Positions 27,118-39,201 of a stretch of DNA of 64,000 nt are shown one piece after another (position 1 is the first letter of the stretch; every line of letters begins with the position of its first letter). The translations under genes were made by a program, and so were the position numbers. This stretch comes from Fasciolopsis buskii (Eukaryota > Platyhelminthes > Trematoda > Plagiorchiida > Fasciolidae), in contig LUCM01004688.1 in NCBI GenBank assembly GCA_008360955.1, forward strand, positions 42,103 to 106,102, given 5' to 3'. The notes under the pieces are model-generated. The model had not been told where the DNA came from. It saw only the letters and a list, made by a program, of their open reading frames with translations, and ran no database searches.

Positions 27118-27378
27118 AATGTTGTCTAGCGGGAAACATTGCACTGAATGTGTAATGACCATTGCACGTTCCTACCCCTTGTCTCGTCCCGAGATGCAAT
27201 TAGAAACGTCATATTTAGTCCAGTACCGGAAATATATGTTTTCCCGTGGTTCCAAAAGTTTTGTCCAACCAAATACTTTTATCTGTTCCTCTCAATCAGT
27301 CACGGCAATGCTACTTTTCTGCACACGTTTATCACTCCACTTGTTGGTCAGTAATTGTGCCCGTAACTTCTACCCAGG
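27118..27378 (+). CDS. Possible exon, frame unclear
   Basis: A strong acceptor (TTTTTGATCTCCAG) precedes 27116 and a strong donor (CCCAG then GTAAAA) follows 27378. The frame matching the donor needs an ATG at 27118, because TGA lies directly before it. A second frame, opening near 27180, reads more like a membrane or ectodomain protein (FPWFQKFCPTKYFYLFLSIS) but would need a weaker donor near 27351. No family is recognised, and only one of the two readings can be right. Confidence 0.25.
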
Positions 27379-27539
27379 TAAAACACTAGCGAAACATTTG
27401 TTTAATATTATCGAATATCTGCCGTGACTCTTGTCTCAAGCTATTCTAGTGATACGCTGAACGGAGCGGGTTCGATTCTGATCTAAAGACAAATCGGGAA
27501 CAATATACAATTCTTTATGGCAACCAGTGATCTAATAAC

Positions 27540-27568
27540 CTGACAGTATATGTATGTATGTATATACT
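27540..27568. repeat. TATG/TA microsatellite
   Basis: A short run of TATG and TA units. Confidence 0.6.
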
Positions 27569-27929
27569 GACGTCGATCGAACAAAGGGCAAGCAATTTGA
27601 CCCGGTTAAACGATCTGACCAATGTACGAGGCCCGAACAAGCGGTATAGCACGTACATCAAACAAAATGTTTTAGTATGTAGTAGCAAAATGATGATTCA
27701 GTGGACCCTATGGTTGAAACAAGACTGCTAGTTTGATGATCATGTAAATTTACTTGAACTGAAAGAACGAAAGTGTAACAATTGAATGAACGAATGAATC
27801 TTCATACTTGCGCGTCTGTTGGATGCCACAACTGCTTTTTGCTGTCCTTACCACGCTGACCTCGAGCAACCGTAGAGTTCTAATCTTGCGTATACGAAGA
27901 TTTTCGGCTCTGCGTCTATTGTTACATAT

Positions 27930-27990
27930 TAGCGTGACTGCGCATCAATTCGTTTCAGCGGATTTCGTCAGACGTTTCAAGGATAATAAT
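27930..27990 (-). ncRNA. Possible hammerhead ribozyme relic
   Basis: On the minus strand CTGACGA (27965-27971) is followed eight bases later by GAAAC (27952-27956), the two halves of the hammerhead core, but the stem II between them is missing its left side. This pattern resembles decayed ribozymes in Penelope-like retroelements. It would not be active. Confidence 0.25.
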
Positions 27991-28280
27991 AAGAAAATGA
28001 CCACAATTTCTGCTTCCATACAATCAAGTCCGCATCGTTGTTGACATTATACACCAGCACAAACTTGAAGAAATCTCCTGGTTCATGATATGGTCACGGT
28101 CCACACTCTCTACTGCCCAGTGAGATTATCTGTGGCCATTTCCAAGTGATCGACTGTCTAATTTTGTTCATCAATTAATGTCTAATACGAAGACAATTTG
28201 AACCCTTGGAGCTCGTTCTATTTCTGCACTTTATATATTGTGCCGAAAACTACTTTCTCCTATTCAAGCTTTAAGTACTT

Positions 28281-28604
28281 GTGAGTCTCACTCCAAATGC
28301 TCGCTCCCACTTATCGCGATCCTCGTTATATGGTTTGGAAAAGCAGCTCTCAGTTTCGCATGCAGATGAGATAATACCTGAATATACTGGATTTGTCCCG
28401 CTCTCGAACAGCTGGCCAAGATTTTGCGTTGGCTTTGAGACACTAGATGACATTGCTGGCATTCACTTTACTGCATGTTCGCTTGTACAACTGTTGAGAC
28501 GGAGAGTTGGTCGATCAGAACAACAAAGACGCTGGGAAATCGAATTATCAAACGTGACGAGGTCAATGCGATTGCGCGCACAACTACACTACAGGGACTC
28601 GTGA
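28281..28604 (+). CDS. Possible exon with a FAM166/CIMIP2-like motif
   Basis: A 107-codon plus-strand frame contains HADEIIPEYTGFVPLSNSWP. I-P-x-Y-T-G-F-V-P is the repeated signature of the FAM166/CIMIP2 ciliary microtubule inner proteins, which bind inside axonemal doublets. Here the usual glycine is glutamate, and the F-G-x-T-[FY] block that normally follows is only loosely matched (RFCVGFET). The tail is basic and helical. Splice sites are weak, so this could be a terminal exon, a pseudogene or chance. Confidence 0.3.
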   Translation: MSLTPNARSHLSRSSLYGLEKQLSVSHADEIIPEYTGFVPLSNSWPRFCVGFETLDDIAGIHFTACSLVQLLRRRVGRSEQQRRWEIELSNVTRSMRLRAQLHYRDS

Positions 28605-28609
28605 TGGGC

Positions 28610-29740
28610 TAACTACGGACCAATCAAAACATATTACTGGTGACTATCAGTCTTTGGTAATTAGTTAGAGGAAAATAGGAAGAAGTCAGAACCAGTCAAC
28701 AAGAAAACCCTGTTGATTAATTGCTTGTGCGATTGTCTCCATATTAGCAATTTTGGACTAAGTATGAGAAAAACGACAGCGAGAAGACCATTGTCCCCGT
28801 TTGGAAATGATCAGCTCAGAGGAAAGGAACATGTGATCGGCTAATGGAAGGCAAAAAAAAGGAATTTTCACAGAATATTTTGCCTGAAAACAGAGTTGAC
28901 AGAAAAACATCGAGATCATGAATCCAAAATCTCTAACTTGAAGGGAAGGATGAATCTTACCCAAGGGAGTAAACGACGAATGAAAACACCTAGAAGTCAA
29001 AAATACCGAGCATAAGCTCACAAGAGGGGCAGCTAGCAGAGCAGCCCATTTCCTTAATCGCCTAGGTCCCAGAAGGTGAACTTTTCGGAAAGACGTAGGA
29101 AACTTTTGACAGAAAGATGCTGATGAGAAACTTTATAGACGTTTATTTCGTATAATATCACTCGAAAAATACTTAGGAGCGACTGAGAGACTTCATGCCA
29201 TGAAGGGTCCAGTTCATTTAATCTCAGTACAGTTAAACCTAGACAAGCTATCCGTGCTCGATTTGCTCTGATTTGTTGACGTGGGTGGAACTGTTCTAGA
29301 GAAGACAAGGACAAGAGAACACAGTTCGGCATTTTCAACAAAACTGATAAATCAGGCCAAATAGTGACTACGTTTAGTCACAGGAATGTCGACATCATTA
29401 AAGAAAATTGCATTGATCGTTAGCCTGTACGTGTTTGATGTCATTCATAAGAACACTTTCCTGCACTGGGTTGCACACTAAACCTAGTTTGTAAGTTCTT
29501 TCACTGAAAAGAAGAAATGAATCAAAGTGTAAGGTACAAATTATACTTTAGTTTGTTGAGTACGCTTCACTAGTAATAATGGCTCACCGTCATGCATCAA
29601 CTCCATCAGTTTATTGTGTATCTTTGTCTGTTCATCCTACACCCCACTGTTAACAGGTCGCTCATGATCCCTAAATTGCTCCAGATTGCAAGTAGATGGG
29701 CGAAACTACCAGTGTTTGAAGCTGGATATTATTGTAAGAC
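28610..29740. other. No gene recognised
   Basis: No supported gene, RNA or repeat was found. Confidence 0.35.
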
Positions 29741-29745
29741 TGTTG

Positions 29746-29945
29746 CTATACTACGGTTATTGTTGATGTTTCTATTACCACTAATATTAGTAGTAGTGAC
29801 AGTGGTAGCAAGAATATTTGCAGTAGCCTTGCTAGTTCGTATTCACTGCTATAAGGACTTCGGATACTAAAACTATCGCCATTATTACTATTATTTCTAC
29901 TAACATTATTACTGCTATTACTGTCAACATCACTACTACTACTAT
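29746..29945. repeat. Imperfect trinucleotide repeat (ATT/ACT type)
   Basis: A diffuse run of ATT, ACT, GTT and AGT triplets, split by a less regular middle part. It explains the overlapping open frames on both strands here. Confidence 0.6.
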
Positions 29946-30640
29946 AGTTGACAATAGACCGGCTTTCGCGGATTCTGAAGATTGATTTTGCCAGACAAAT
30001 GAGATTTTTATGTGCCTTCGCATTTATTTGATTCAATGAATAGATAAGTTCTAGTCAGAAATAGAATATTTAGATGGCGACCGATTCCGTACACCATTCA
30101 TCGCAAATAATTCAAAATCGAAAAATATTGATAAAAACGAATAAGTTGTTTTAGTATCGATGAAATTATGCGAAATTCTTCCGTGATTGGCAGTTTTAAA
30201 CAAGGATTTGTGGTAAACCTCGATACCGGTTCTTATACATGTGTCCCTATCGAGATCGTGTTGATAATTGTCAGTGATAGCACAAACGATGATTGGTGCC
30301 ACACGAAATCTGCCCTGTATACCTTTTACTGGCTTCGATAAATCCTATGCTGAGAATTCGAAGAGAATATCGACGAGGTCACTGGGACGACCTGGGCAGC
30401 TAGACCAAGATACACCACTTGGGACGTTTTCTTGACGGGAATAAGCTAACTAAAATCCATCGGATTCACTGGTAGACACGAGTTGCGCTGACATTCAGTT
30501 TTTAAACGCAACACCAAAATCACAGTAAAAGAAACAAGCGCTTCACAGTCGAAACTGTTGAGATGTGGGAATTTGGGAACAGGAAAAAAGGCAATTCTTC
30601 CCTGGAATAGTTGAATACGTGATATTATTGCTAAACTCAC

Positions 30641-30721
30641 CATAAAGAAACCAGAGAAGTAATGTGCAGCTGTTTCATCCTTGTTAGGAATGATGAGCAG
30701 TGCATATGGACCGCGGTCGAA
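30641..30721 (-). CDS. Possible 27-codon exon
   Basis: On the minus strand an acceptor (GCGTCCCAG) precedes 30721 and a strong donor (ATG then GTGAGT) follows 30641. The 81-base exon is phase 0 on both sides and codes FDRGPYALLIIPNKDETAAH and then YFSGFFM. The acceptor side overlaps a tRNA-like sequence, so this could be an exonised repeat. The family is not recognised. Confidence 0.3.
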
Positions 30722-30796
30722 CTGGGACGCGTACCCGAACAAGGACGAACGATTCTGAATCGAACGCCTTAGCCATTACGCTACCGGACAGGCTCT
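30705..30796 (-). repeat. tRNA-Arg-like relic or SINE head
   Basis: On the minus strand TAGCGTAATGGCTAAGGCG matches the A-box and D-arm pattern of arginine-type tRNA, followed by an anticodon-arm-like segment and CAGTTCGACCGC as a degraded B box. Arm pairing is poor and the variable part is too long, so it is not a working tRNA. Confidence 0.4.
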
Positions 30797-31013
30797 GAAC
30801 GGTTTGTTCAACTTCACCACATGATGTTGCACCCATCCGTGACTGATTTGCACGGTTACTGTCCGCTAGCTCATAGCGATCGATCCCTACTCATAGATCA
30901 CTTCTCGGCAGATGGCTTATACGTACGACGACGAAGGCTTTGGATATGGCATACACAGCTTGATTACTTGGTACATTTTACTAGTAGGAGATTGAATGAT
31001 TTCATGAAATAAT

Positions 31014-31076
31014 AATTCACCATGTGATCTCATCGCTCAATTGACCATTCAGAATGGTGATATCACATGGTGAATT
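31014..31076. repeat. Nested hairpin with 15-bp perfect arms
   Basis: AATTCACCATGTGAT at 31014-31028 pairs exactly with ATCACATGGTGAATT at 31062-31076. Inside the 33-base spacer, CCATTC and GAATGG (31045-31057) form a second small hairpin around one base. Confidence 0.7.
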
Positions 31077-31728
31077 TTTAATGACAGCAACTTTTTCCTG
31101 ACAGTTTCTGGTTTTGACTGCTGTCTCACGGAGTAATCTTGTTAAGTCAGGAAAAGAGAAGTACGAATGAGGAAAGCTCAGCAGCATGATAGTAGGTTAA
31201 AGACTACATAGTCGGAGAACGATTTCGCGTGCAAGGACATATCTAACTGCGGCATTGATCCATATCCCACTTTGTCTCTACCCCTCGACTCTGAGGGTCC
31301 CGTGGACCCCAACCCAGTAATCAAACTGTATCAATATGGATCAGTTATCTGGTTAAGGTTTCCATGCATTTTTGCCAGCTTTCTGGTGGTCATCTTGACA
31401 CATCTAACCATTTTCTGCGAAGCAGGGCGACATACAACTAGGCGGTGTTTCTGCAAGCCCCTCCAAAACATCCGCGAGCCATCTTAGTCTACTCGGTCTC
31501 AGTCCTTATTTCAAAAACTGGACCAGGGAGCCCAGTATCTCAGGCTGAACCTCTGAGTTGTTTACATATCCATGCACTTCACAGCCGACTGAATACAAGC
31601 ATGGTGCCCAAAAGGAATACCAGTTGAAAAGAATTATACCGAAAATGGATTCAAGCGGAAAAAATGGTAAACTGCAAATTAGCAATAATATTTTGCCACT
31701 TAACCGCTCATATTTTGTGATTTTCGTT

Positions 31729-34600
31729 CACGAGCCCTCTAACCAGGCCTTACCGCATTCGAGCCACCGATTTCGGTTGTGTTCCATGTCTTTCGTCGTC
31801 TCCAGCTAACAGTAAGCTTCATCTCTTCGGACCCAACCACGAAAACGGGAGGCGTCAACCGAGGTCAAAACCGAAATTAGCTTCTTCACATCTTTACACC
31901 AGGTCATAGCCTGAAAGACAGATCGCTTCCTCTGCCCTTGCCCACCACGTGCAAAAAGCACCAAAAGGTAAGCAACGAGCAGGCATGCACAACACGTGTT
32001 CAAGCCACCGAAGGCGTAGCACAGCGATTATCTCAATCAGAGGACGACTGTCTGCATTCAACGCGCGAAGACGTACCTCGTCATTGCTCGTTCGATATTC
32101 TCATTAGACGCAGGCAAGTCTTCGGAGATATCGGTGGTTGAAACCAATTTCACCGAGCATCGTCAAAGAGGATAGGCCAGGTCTCGCAACGGTCAAGCCG
32201 AACACTACGAACCCTGGCATTATTTTCCCTTAGCTTGAGGGGAAACCGGATGTCACCGTGGGTCGCAAAGGCCGCAGGTTCACGAAAGCTGTTCTGGCTC
32301 TCACAATTCGTGATGTGACCTCTTCCCTAACACCTCCACCAGGTTTGGTCAGGCTGCCCAGGTACTTAAAGCTATTGACTACTCCTAACCGATCACCATA
32401 ATTGGTGAGTGCAGGCGCAGAGTACCGCCAATCTGGAAGAAGTACCTAAATGCAAACCACGTACCGTAACTCGAGAACTCAATTGCCAAGCTGTCAAACG
32501 CTCGCTGGACTGCCTGTACATTGCCACTCAACAAGACCATATCATCGGCATACACTTAGTCAAATCTTCCCTGGGTGGAGTTCAACTCAACCGTCCAAAA
32601 ACCAGATCAAGCGTTCTATAAAACTTCCTCTATGACAAATTTGAATAGAAATAGGGATATAAGGCAGCCTTGTCCTACTTCAGTGGAGGTGAAGAAGAGT
32701 GGAGAGGGCTGGCCATAAGCCTTAACTCGACCTGACGTATGAAGGTATAACACTTTAAGGACCGACATATAATTCTCAGGTACTCCATTTCTCAACAAAC
32801 AGTATCACAGTGCAGATCAATCAACAGAGTCGAAGGATGCGCAAACGTCCAAAAACACGATGACCGTCGACCTATGGAAAGTAAAACGGTGTTCCGACAC
32901 TTACCGGAGGGTGAAGATTTGATAGGCACATCCACGAACAGCGCAAAACCCAACTTGCTGCCCATGAGATTGCTCTTCTCGGATGTTGCACAACCTGCGA
33001 AGAATGACAGACGCAAGCAGCTTTGACGCTATTGGGATTACTTTAATACCTCTATGGTTAGCACAGTCACTGGGCAAACCTTTTTGGAAGATGGGGACAA
33101 CGATCGACTCTCCTCTACGAGGGGAAACTTTCTGGGATTGCCAGATCTTTGAGAACAAAACTTGAATTCTTGTGATCAGTCGCACTCCTCTATCTTTAAA
33201 TAGGGCCGAGGACAGCGCAGCCTGTCGCTTTATGATGTCCTAAGATTTGAATTTTCCTTAGGATCTCCGTCGTAGTTGGTAGATCTGTCGTAACAGGCCA
33301 CCGGACGCTTGCTGGAATAGCTGAGGGAGGCGCTGACGGTAGGTCCCAGCTACATTGTTCATGAAAATGCTCTGCTCTGCGTACAAGACCTTATGGTAAT
33401 TGTGGATGGACGAACCGTCAGCTTCACAAAGCTTTACGTTCAAATCCAATGCTTCCTTACCAGTGGCTCAGATTATGTAAAAAGGTATGCGGGGATTTCA
33501 CAGTGCGGCAGAATTTTCCATCTCCAAAGTCCCTTAAGACCATTAGATCTCGCAATGCTTAAGCAGGCTTGCAAGGAGTTCATGGCTCGTAACGAGCCGT
33601 GCTTCATTGCACTCGCTACCATCGGGCATGGACTGAGGTACGCGAAGAAGAGACAAATCTCAGCAGAAATCCAGGGCGATAAGACGCAACAGGTCAAGCC
33701 ATAATTCACAAAACCAGTAGATTGCAAAGCATTCTTAATTAACGACCAGTACACATTGATGGTTTTAGGTGGGAGTAATCCCAGATTTTCAGCCAATGCG
33801 CTGAGTGAGGTTGATAGATTATTCGGATCAGACAGCTTATCACAATCTAACCGACGCTGCACCATGCGTTTTGAGCACACCAAAACACACAGATGCTTAG
33901 TCGATACCGACATGCGGTGGGACATGTGGTCTTGTAGACAGCCCTGCCACCTATAGACAAGAGCGATATGGTCTATTTAGGTCCAACGGGAGTATTCCCG
34001 GTGACGTACCGGCGTTTAGAACGTCCGGGACTCCTACTAGTGAGAAACAATTGATGGTCTGAGCGCGAAGCCAACAACCGTCCCCCTTTTTCAGAATGAT
34101 AAGAATCGAGACCAAAGGGACATCCTAGATACGCCCCATTCGAGGAAAGCCAACCTACTCTAGCATTCACATCCCATGCCAAGATCACTGTCACCCTTCC
34201 TTGTTCTAAGTAAAAGGTCATGCATCTTTTCACAGAAAGTGTCCTTGACTGAATCTGCGATGCAGTCTGTTGGGTGAGGTAAAAACCAATTTGGGAAGGA
34301 TATTTACTATACATAAACCTTTAAGTTTCACTGCGCATATTCGGCTTGGGTTCCAGTGAAGTAGTGCAGCACCAGCCTTATCAGTGAGAGCCATACGAAC
34401 GTCAGCAATGCCAGCAACACCGGAAGCCACAACCTCAGGGTACCCAAAATGGCACAGACACAACTCCAAGGAACGACTAGATGCAAATGTCAGTCGGTTA
34501 ACGGAGCTGGAATCTTGAATGCCAGTCTCTTGAATACACGTCGTGCCCTGCGTAAAGACCCCAGCATTGTTAGCACACCGGATGTGGCTAGTTTGAAGGT
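31729..34600 (-). mobile_element. CR1-like LINE, nearly full-length but broken ORF2
   Basis: Read right to left, several frames carry one continuous protein: an apurinic endonuclease (about 34600-33930, with SDHQLFLTS and RRYVTGNTPVGPK), then reverse transcriptase. RT blocks include ESIVVPIFQKG and IKVIPIASKLLASVILRRL (32901-33185), STEVGQGCLISLFLFKF (32616-32700) and the catalytic YADD at 32541-32552, then a C-terminal region ending LETTKDMEHNRNRWLEC near 31740. Frames shift repeatedly and stops interrupt it, one of which replaces the tryptophan before LET. The order and motifs match CR1-type LINEs of flukes. It is inactive. Confidence 0.9.
32541..32552 (-). other. RT catalytic YADD motif
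   Basis: The codons TAT GCC GAT GAT on the minus strand encode the two metal-binding aspartates of the LINE reverse transcriptase, followed by MVLLSGNVQAVQRAFDSLAI as in related fluke elements. Confidence 0.85.
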
Positions 34601-35290
34601 GTATTGAGGAAGAATAAGTCTATCAGCCGAAGGAAGCGGGTTCAGTGATATTTGGATGTTATCTGAGTGAGAACAAGGCTTATTCCAGTGATCCTAGAAC
34701 CAGCATTACTGACAGCAAAACCCAAGTAATGTGACGGAATTGAGTGGGAATGGGAGTACCAATAATCAATAGAAAAACGAAGGGTTGTATGCGGGGGGAG
34801 GTTGCTTTCTTGAGTATATGAAGAGCTAGAAACGTCTGCATAATGATCAGTCATATTCACAGCTTCAAGTTTTGTGGACTGTTGTACTACTCGGTCTAGC
34901 AGTCCAGAGTAGGCCCTTTTATTCGAGAAAGCCTTTGTGCAAGCAAGTGCTTACTGCAAAGCAGCAGACTCATTCCCGGAGAGCCGGTGGCCAGATGATC
35001 GGTTCCTGCGCCCGTTCTGTAAAACCTAGCCCGGCCAGCGGAACACAACAAAGGACAACACTCGCCAAGTCAAAGTGCCACCAGCCGGCTGTTGATGTAT
35101 TTTTAGGTGGTCTGCTAGGCGTAAACCCACCACACCCTCGACACTGCCGCTGCTTGTCCGAGGCCGCATTTTTGGTAGGCTTGAGCCTACATTATTAACG
35201 GCTAACCACCTGGGTGGTGGCCGTTCCCTTATCCACAACCCAGGGACGAGCTCAGTAGCAGGCAGCTCTGCCCTGAGTTCTCATTGATGG
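34601..35290 (-). mobile_element. Probable 5' leader of the same LINE
   Basis: This stretch is GC-richer than its surroundings, directly precedes the endonuclease domain on the minus strand, and has overlapping open frames on both strands (35026-35238, 34872-35198). No domain is recognised. It may be the LINE 5' UTR or a remnant of a first ORF; the junction with host DNA near 35290 is approximate. Confidence 0.4.
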
Positions 35291-35299
35291 ACACCATCA

Positions 35300-37280
35300 T
35301 AACAATAGTTTTAATGCCGAAAGGGAAATTCATTTCAGCCTCCAATGCTGGATCGATAACAGCGTTTTAATGAGCATGGGAGTTTAAATATTCGCGTAAT
35401 GGTGGTGGTACTTTCATATACCACACTTGAAGACACAAAGGTTTGCGAAGGGCAAGAGAATACACGGCCTGGGTAATTCAGTCGCTTTGTTCAAACTACT
35501 TGGTGAATTCGACTTTTGAAATGATTGATACAAATCGTAGTGTCTGCGAATTGTTGATTTGTAATTACAGGATTTCCCTCAAAGAACAATGAAGCAGATG
35601 AGCCGACAGAGTCGCGATGGGCATTCGTTAAAGGAAATGGCTGAGTTTGAGTACCGTGGTACCGTGTTGGCACTATTCACGTCAATGATAAAATATTGGA
35701 CACATTTACGTTGGATTCATTTGGAACACCGAGCAAAAATGAAAGCCAATAAATATTGGAAAAATGTGTTTGCAATTTATTTCTCGTTCTGTGCGGTAGG
35801 CAGTTAGTTGTCACATTTTTAGAAGGAAGTGAGTGCTGAAGGTTCTGTACGTCGCATTGTTAACCGCCTGTTGCTGTGGAACTTTTCGTACCTGTCAGAC
35901 GGTACTTCCTAAAAAATTACGTATTTGTGACTCCCAACGATTGCTCTTTCAGGTAATAGGGAAATTGACTCTGTCATCCTCTCGAAACTGCTAAAATGTG
36001 TCCCCCGCAGGACTGCTAAAAGGACCGCAATTTAGCATACAATATCTGCTTGTCGGTGTTATCATTGCGATTTCCTCTCGAGTTTGTGTCGCTGCAGTCC
36101 TAGAGAAATAAAGCAGTTGGGTTCACTTGGCTGTTCGACGCTGTCTTTCGCTATTCATTTCTCACAGAACGAGTAACATAGATAGACATTCCTTTGTGGA
36201 CAGAGCAGGCAACATATGATACTCACGGTAGAAAAAAAGGCGCTGATATTAAGATTAGTTTCATTAATGGGTTGAAGTTTATATGCCTGAATCACTTCTT
36301 AGCAAGCTTTTCATTGACTATACATGACTATGGAGCATCAGCTGATCAGTTGGTGAGAGAATCATTTTTCTTTCGATCTGAGAAAGGGTAATATCAAAGA
36401 TCTTTTGTACACTCGGAAGAAATATGTGCAATATAATCTTACTGAACTGTTCATTTTGCAGCAATCTTTGCAATTTCTCTAACAGAATTGTTTGTGATGC
36501 TAGAGTCTTCTTTTAGTGGAATGCCCCATTGACCGACATGAAAGAGTTTTCTTCGTTGAGATTAACACAATGAGCTGCTTTTTGAAGTGGTCTGCGGGGG
36601 TTAATGGTGATGAGTTTCCATCTGCTCAGGGCTCGCTTGCTGGTTTACTATCACATTTCCTTGTGGACAGGACGTTTGACTAAAAGGCTCATGCTATTGA
36701 AGTTCCCAAGTAAAACTGATTCTGCTTTGTGGAAAACAGCGTAGCTCCATTGGTCCAAATACTTCAAGCCAATTCCCAACGCGGCAAGCGTTGTATTGAC
36801 CAGCTATTCGGTTTGTAACATTTCTGAGCAAATGACTTGGGAAATAGTGTTGCAAGAATTGTTTTGTTCGAGGGTGAACTCTATTCTTGCATGGGAATCG
36901 GAATGGAGAGGATAGGTGTGGCTTCTTGAGTCATTGTATCTGAATTGGCAGCCGCATACTGGACGAAATATCCTTTGATACGCAACAGGTTCGATTGACA
37001 TTCACCAGCTTATGACCCCTGTGGCCTCCTCGTGGCGTCCGCTTATTTGCTAATGGTAGAGTGTACACAGTAGCAATGTGGTCGATTCCACTATACATTT
37101 CAGAAAGTTGGGCGTTGTGAGCAGACGCTTTGCGAAGACTTGCTATTCTTGAACACCAGATGTCCTCGTAGAATCGGTGAGTATGGATGGAACGTTTCTT
37201 TCACTAACGCAAAGGTTGCAACCATATTATGGTAAGTGTATATCTGTCATCATCTAACGGTTTGGAGGAACTATTCTATC
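35300..37280. other. No gene recognised
   Basis: Neither strand shows a gene with splice support. The plus frame at 35589-35807 is open but unconvincing. Confidence 0.35.
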
Positions 37281-37284
37281 GCGA

Positions 37285-38472
37285 TTTGTACATATTGACA
37301 AAGAGTCAAACAACTACTCGAATTTGAAACCTCATGATTATGGGTGCATTTTTCCGGAATGAAAAATTTCAATGTCTGGAAAGCTATCAAATATTTGGAG
37401 TTCATTTCTGTAACTAGATGGAAATTCCATTTGACATTAAATTATTGGTTAACCAATGCCAACAGTGAGCACACACAGAGCGCTTGAAGTTCCACGCAAA
37501 CCCAAGGCTCACATATATATTTTGAACAAATCTGTTTACAGATCGGAGGGCACGGGGATTACGGCGAAGAATAAAAAGAGCAAGTGAGAAAGAGGAGAGA
37601 AAAATAGACAATCTGTGTAGTTCATCACACATTCTCGTTTTTCCATTCTCCATCCCTAAGTCGTTGGCATCGGTCTGGGGCCTTCGACTATTTCTAACGA
37701 TCAGATGGTGAACAATTTGGTTTATTTCCTGTCTATGTACGAAGGCCAATGTCGTGATTTCTCCACCGATTTGTCCGGTTAATACTTATTAGTCTAGACG
37801 AGATGCCTAAACCCTGATTCAAAACCAACCATGGCGGGTACGAGGCATAAGGCCGTGGGCTCACAGATTTCTATGACAGAGGGATGAAATGGGTACGCAG
37901 GGTGTATGAACCGAGAAATTAGTGGTTTGTACCTGGTGGGTTACGAGACCTTGAGATCGGCCTGCTGCCTTGCGGGCTAGACCATTGAACTGAAGAGTGG
38001 GGATAGAGTCCCTCAAGTCAACCTTCTAATTCGACTTGGGCAACAGGGTAGTCTCAAGATCACAAAGAAATAATGGATCACGAGAGATGGCCAACGACTC
38101 AGGGATGGAGAATGGAAAAACGAGAATGTGTGATGAACTACACAGATTGTCTATTTTTCTCTCCTCTTTCTCACTTGCTCTTTTTATTCTTCGCCATAAT
38201 CCCCGTGCCCTCCGATCTGTAAACAGATTTGTTCAAAATATATATGTGAGCCTTGGGTTTGCGTGGAACTTCAAGCGCTCTGTGTGTGCTCACTGCTGGC
38301 ATTGGTTAACCAATAATTTAATGTCAAATGGAATTTCCATCTAGTAACAGAAATGAACTCCAAATATTTGATAGCTTTCCAGACATTGAAATTTTTCATT
38401 CCGGAAAAATGCACCCATAATCATGAGGTTTCAAATTCGAGTAGTTGTTTGACTCTTCGTCAATTTGTGCAG
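37285..38472. mobile_element. Young element with 387-bp terminal inverted repeats
   Basis: Arms at 37285-37671 and 38086-38472 are equal in length and about 98% identical by eye (roughly eight differences), flanking a 414-base unique spacer. This explains two near-identical open frames on opposite strands (37414-37749 minus, 38036-38344 plus), which are repeat-borne and probably not genes. No transposase is seen. The design fits a non-autonomous DNA transposon with long inverted repeats or a recent inverted duplication. A target-site duplication was not clear. Confidence 0.8.
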
Positions 38473-38922
38473 TTAATCGAAACATTTCACAACGTAATCC
38501 CTTGCCTGTACTGATGTTCCCTTGATATTGTAGTGGAAAAGACCAGTGCAAAGCAAATCACAAATTTTATTGGAACCGAACGGAACCGATTCTTACCAAG
38601 CAAAAAATTACTTGGCCCACAGGGATTAGTGGGTTTTTGAAAGTAACTGAAAATTCTAGCCACTGGCTCATACAGGTCGAAACGAATTTCCGAAGTCTGC
38701 GAAATTTGTCCAAGAGATGCGTGGAGAAAAATTGGGCGTACAACTAAAAAGCAAAGCCAACAGCATTTCATTCAAAGTCTTTTCCATTTTATATAGTTGT
38801 TTCTACCCATTTCATCCTATTCTTTGTTCGCGCCGCTTTTAAGCAGAAAGTACCATGTGACAGTAATCGGTTCCACAGCACATATATCTAATTAATTTTC
38901 GGCTCGGGTTCACATAGTGTTC

Positions 38923-38928
38923 TTTATT
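38923..38928 (-). terminator. Poly(A) signal candidate AATAAA
   Basis: On the minus strand AATAAA lies about 275 bases downstream of the stop codon of the exon ending at 39202, a normal distance for a 3' UTR. Confidence 0.4.
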
Positions 38929-39201
38929 AAGGAAACGAATCGTGGAAAAATAACATTTTCTAGTCTGATCCCAACATAATAAATCGAACCGAAATAAATC
39001 AAAAGTAATACTACTGCGATGAGTACGAGGATTACGTTTTTGTATTGTAGATACCGAAACAAATGCATTGCAGTATCTATCGAGTACTTCATTGAAAATA
39101 CTGACCCTTTCGTCATTGCCACTGGTGGGAAAGTCAAGCTAGCCTCATTTTTTCGGAATTCAAACTTTCGAGTAATTGATTTTTCACATTTGCTTTTCTT
39201 G

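Noticed and set aside
37414..38344. Two nearly identical 100-residue frames on opposite strands as a duplicated gene pair
   Set aside because: Both lie entirely inside the 387-bp inverted repeats. Identity is equal in coding and non-coding parts, so the frames come with the repeat.
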